In this document: positions 63,931 through 64,000 of the stretch, one piece after another
Layout of the letters: each line of letters begins with the position of its first letter
How positions within the stretch are numbered: position 1 is the stretch's first letter
Source: Orientallactaga sibirica
Lineage: Eukaryota > Chordata > Mammalia > Rodentia > Dipodidae
NCBI GenBank assembly: GCA_036365145.1
Contig: JAEOAD010000005.1
Location: forward strand, 2,852,001 to 2,916,000
Reading direction: 5' to 3'
DNA length: 64,000 nucleotides
Notes under the pieces: model-generated
The model's input: only the letters and a program-made list of their open reading frames with translations
Databases searched by the model: none
Told to the model about the DNA's origin: nothing
Program-made: the position numbers and the translations under genes

Positions 63931-64000
63931 CAACAGGCCACTGTCTTCTCTGACTTGATTTTTTCAGTCCTTTCCTCATTTTCATTTTACCAAATTGCAA

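Overview
This is mammalian, almost certainly rodent, genomic DNA. It holds interspersed SINEs, LINE-1 3' ends, ERVL-MaLR LTRs, microsatellites and one CpG island, with no long protein-coding frame. The B1-type SINEs and the many tRNA-derived SINEs starting GGCTGGAGAGATGGCTTAG match what I remember of jerboas (Dipodidae, e.g. Jaculus). I hold the species call with moderate confidence and rodent with high confidence.

One real coding exon is visible: a 113-bp internal exon on the minus strand at 26650-26762, flanked by canonical AG and GT splice sites. It encodes part of the N-terminal coiled coil of delta-catenin (CTNND2), a neuronal armadillo-repeat protein. I read nearly all the rest of the window as the two very large introns on either side of it. 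The gene runs from high to low coordinates: 26763-64000 is upstream intron and 1-26649 is downstream intron.

Layout in + coordinates. 1-1230: a 34-bp minisatellite that runs off the left edge. 1.3-6.4 kb: three same-strand LINE-1 3'-UTR fragments, a GA-rich tract and a SINE nested in a small tandem duplication. 9-18.5 kb: SINEs, an L1 fragment, microsatellites and a MaLR LTR. 21.6-25.5 kb: a short minisatellite, one uncharacterised LTR and two MaLR LTRs. 25.5-27.6 kb: nearly repeat-free sequence around the exon. 27.6-32.6 kb: SINEs, a MaLR LTR, a class-I-like solo LTR, L1 3' ends and a TTTC microsatellite. 32.6-45.4 kb: mostly unique intron with scattered SINEs. 45.48-45.84 kb: a CpG island built from 21-bp GC-rich tandem repeats, with an RFX X-box next to it. 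51.2-54 kb: MaLR remnants, including a two-LTR non-autonomous provirus interrupted by a SINE. 54-64 kb: more SINEs, an 89-bp tandem duplication, an MLT1-like LTR and a compound triplet repeat at the right edge.

The most interesting items are the intronic CpG island, which may be an internal promoter; CTCF-like motifs carried by the longer tRNA-derived SINE subfamily; the multi-unit order in the 34-bp minisatellite; and a composite B1/tRNA-SINE element with one perfect target-site duplication. I found no prokaryotic system, CRISPR array or unknown protein-coding system.
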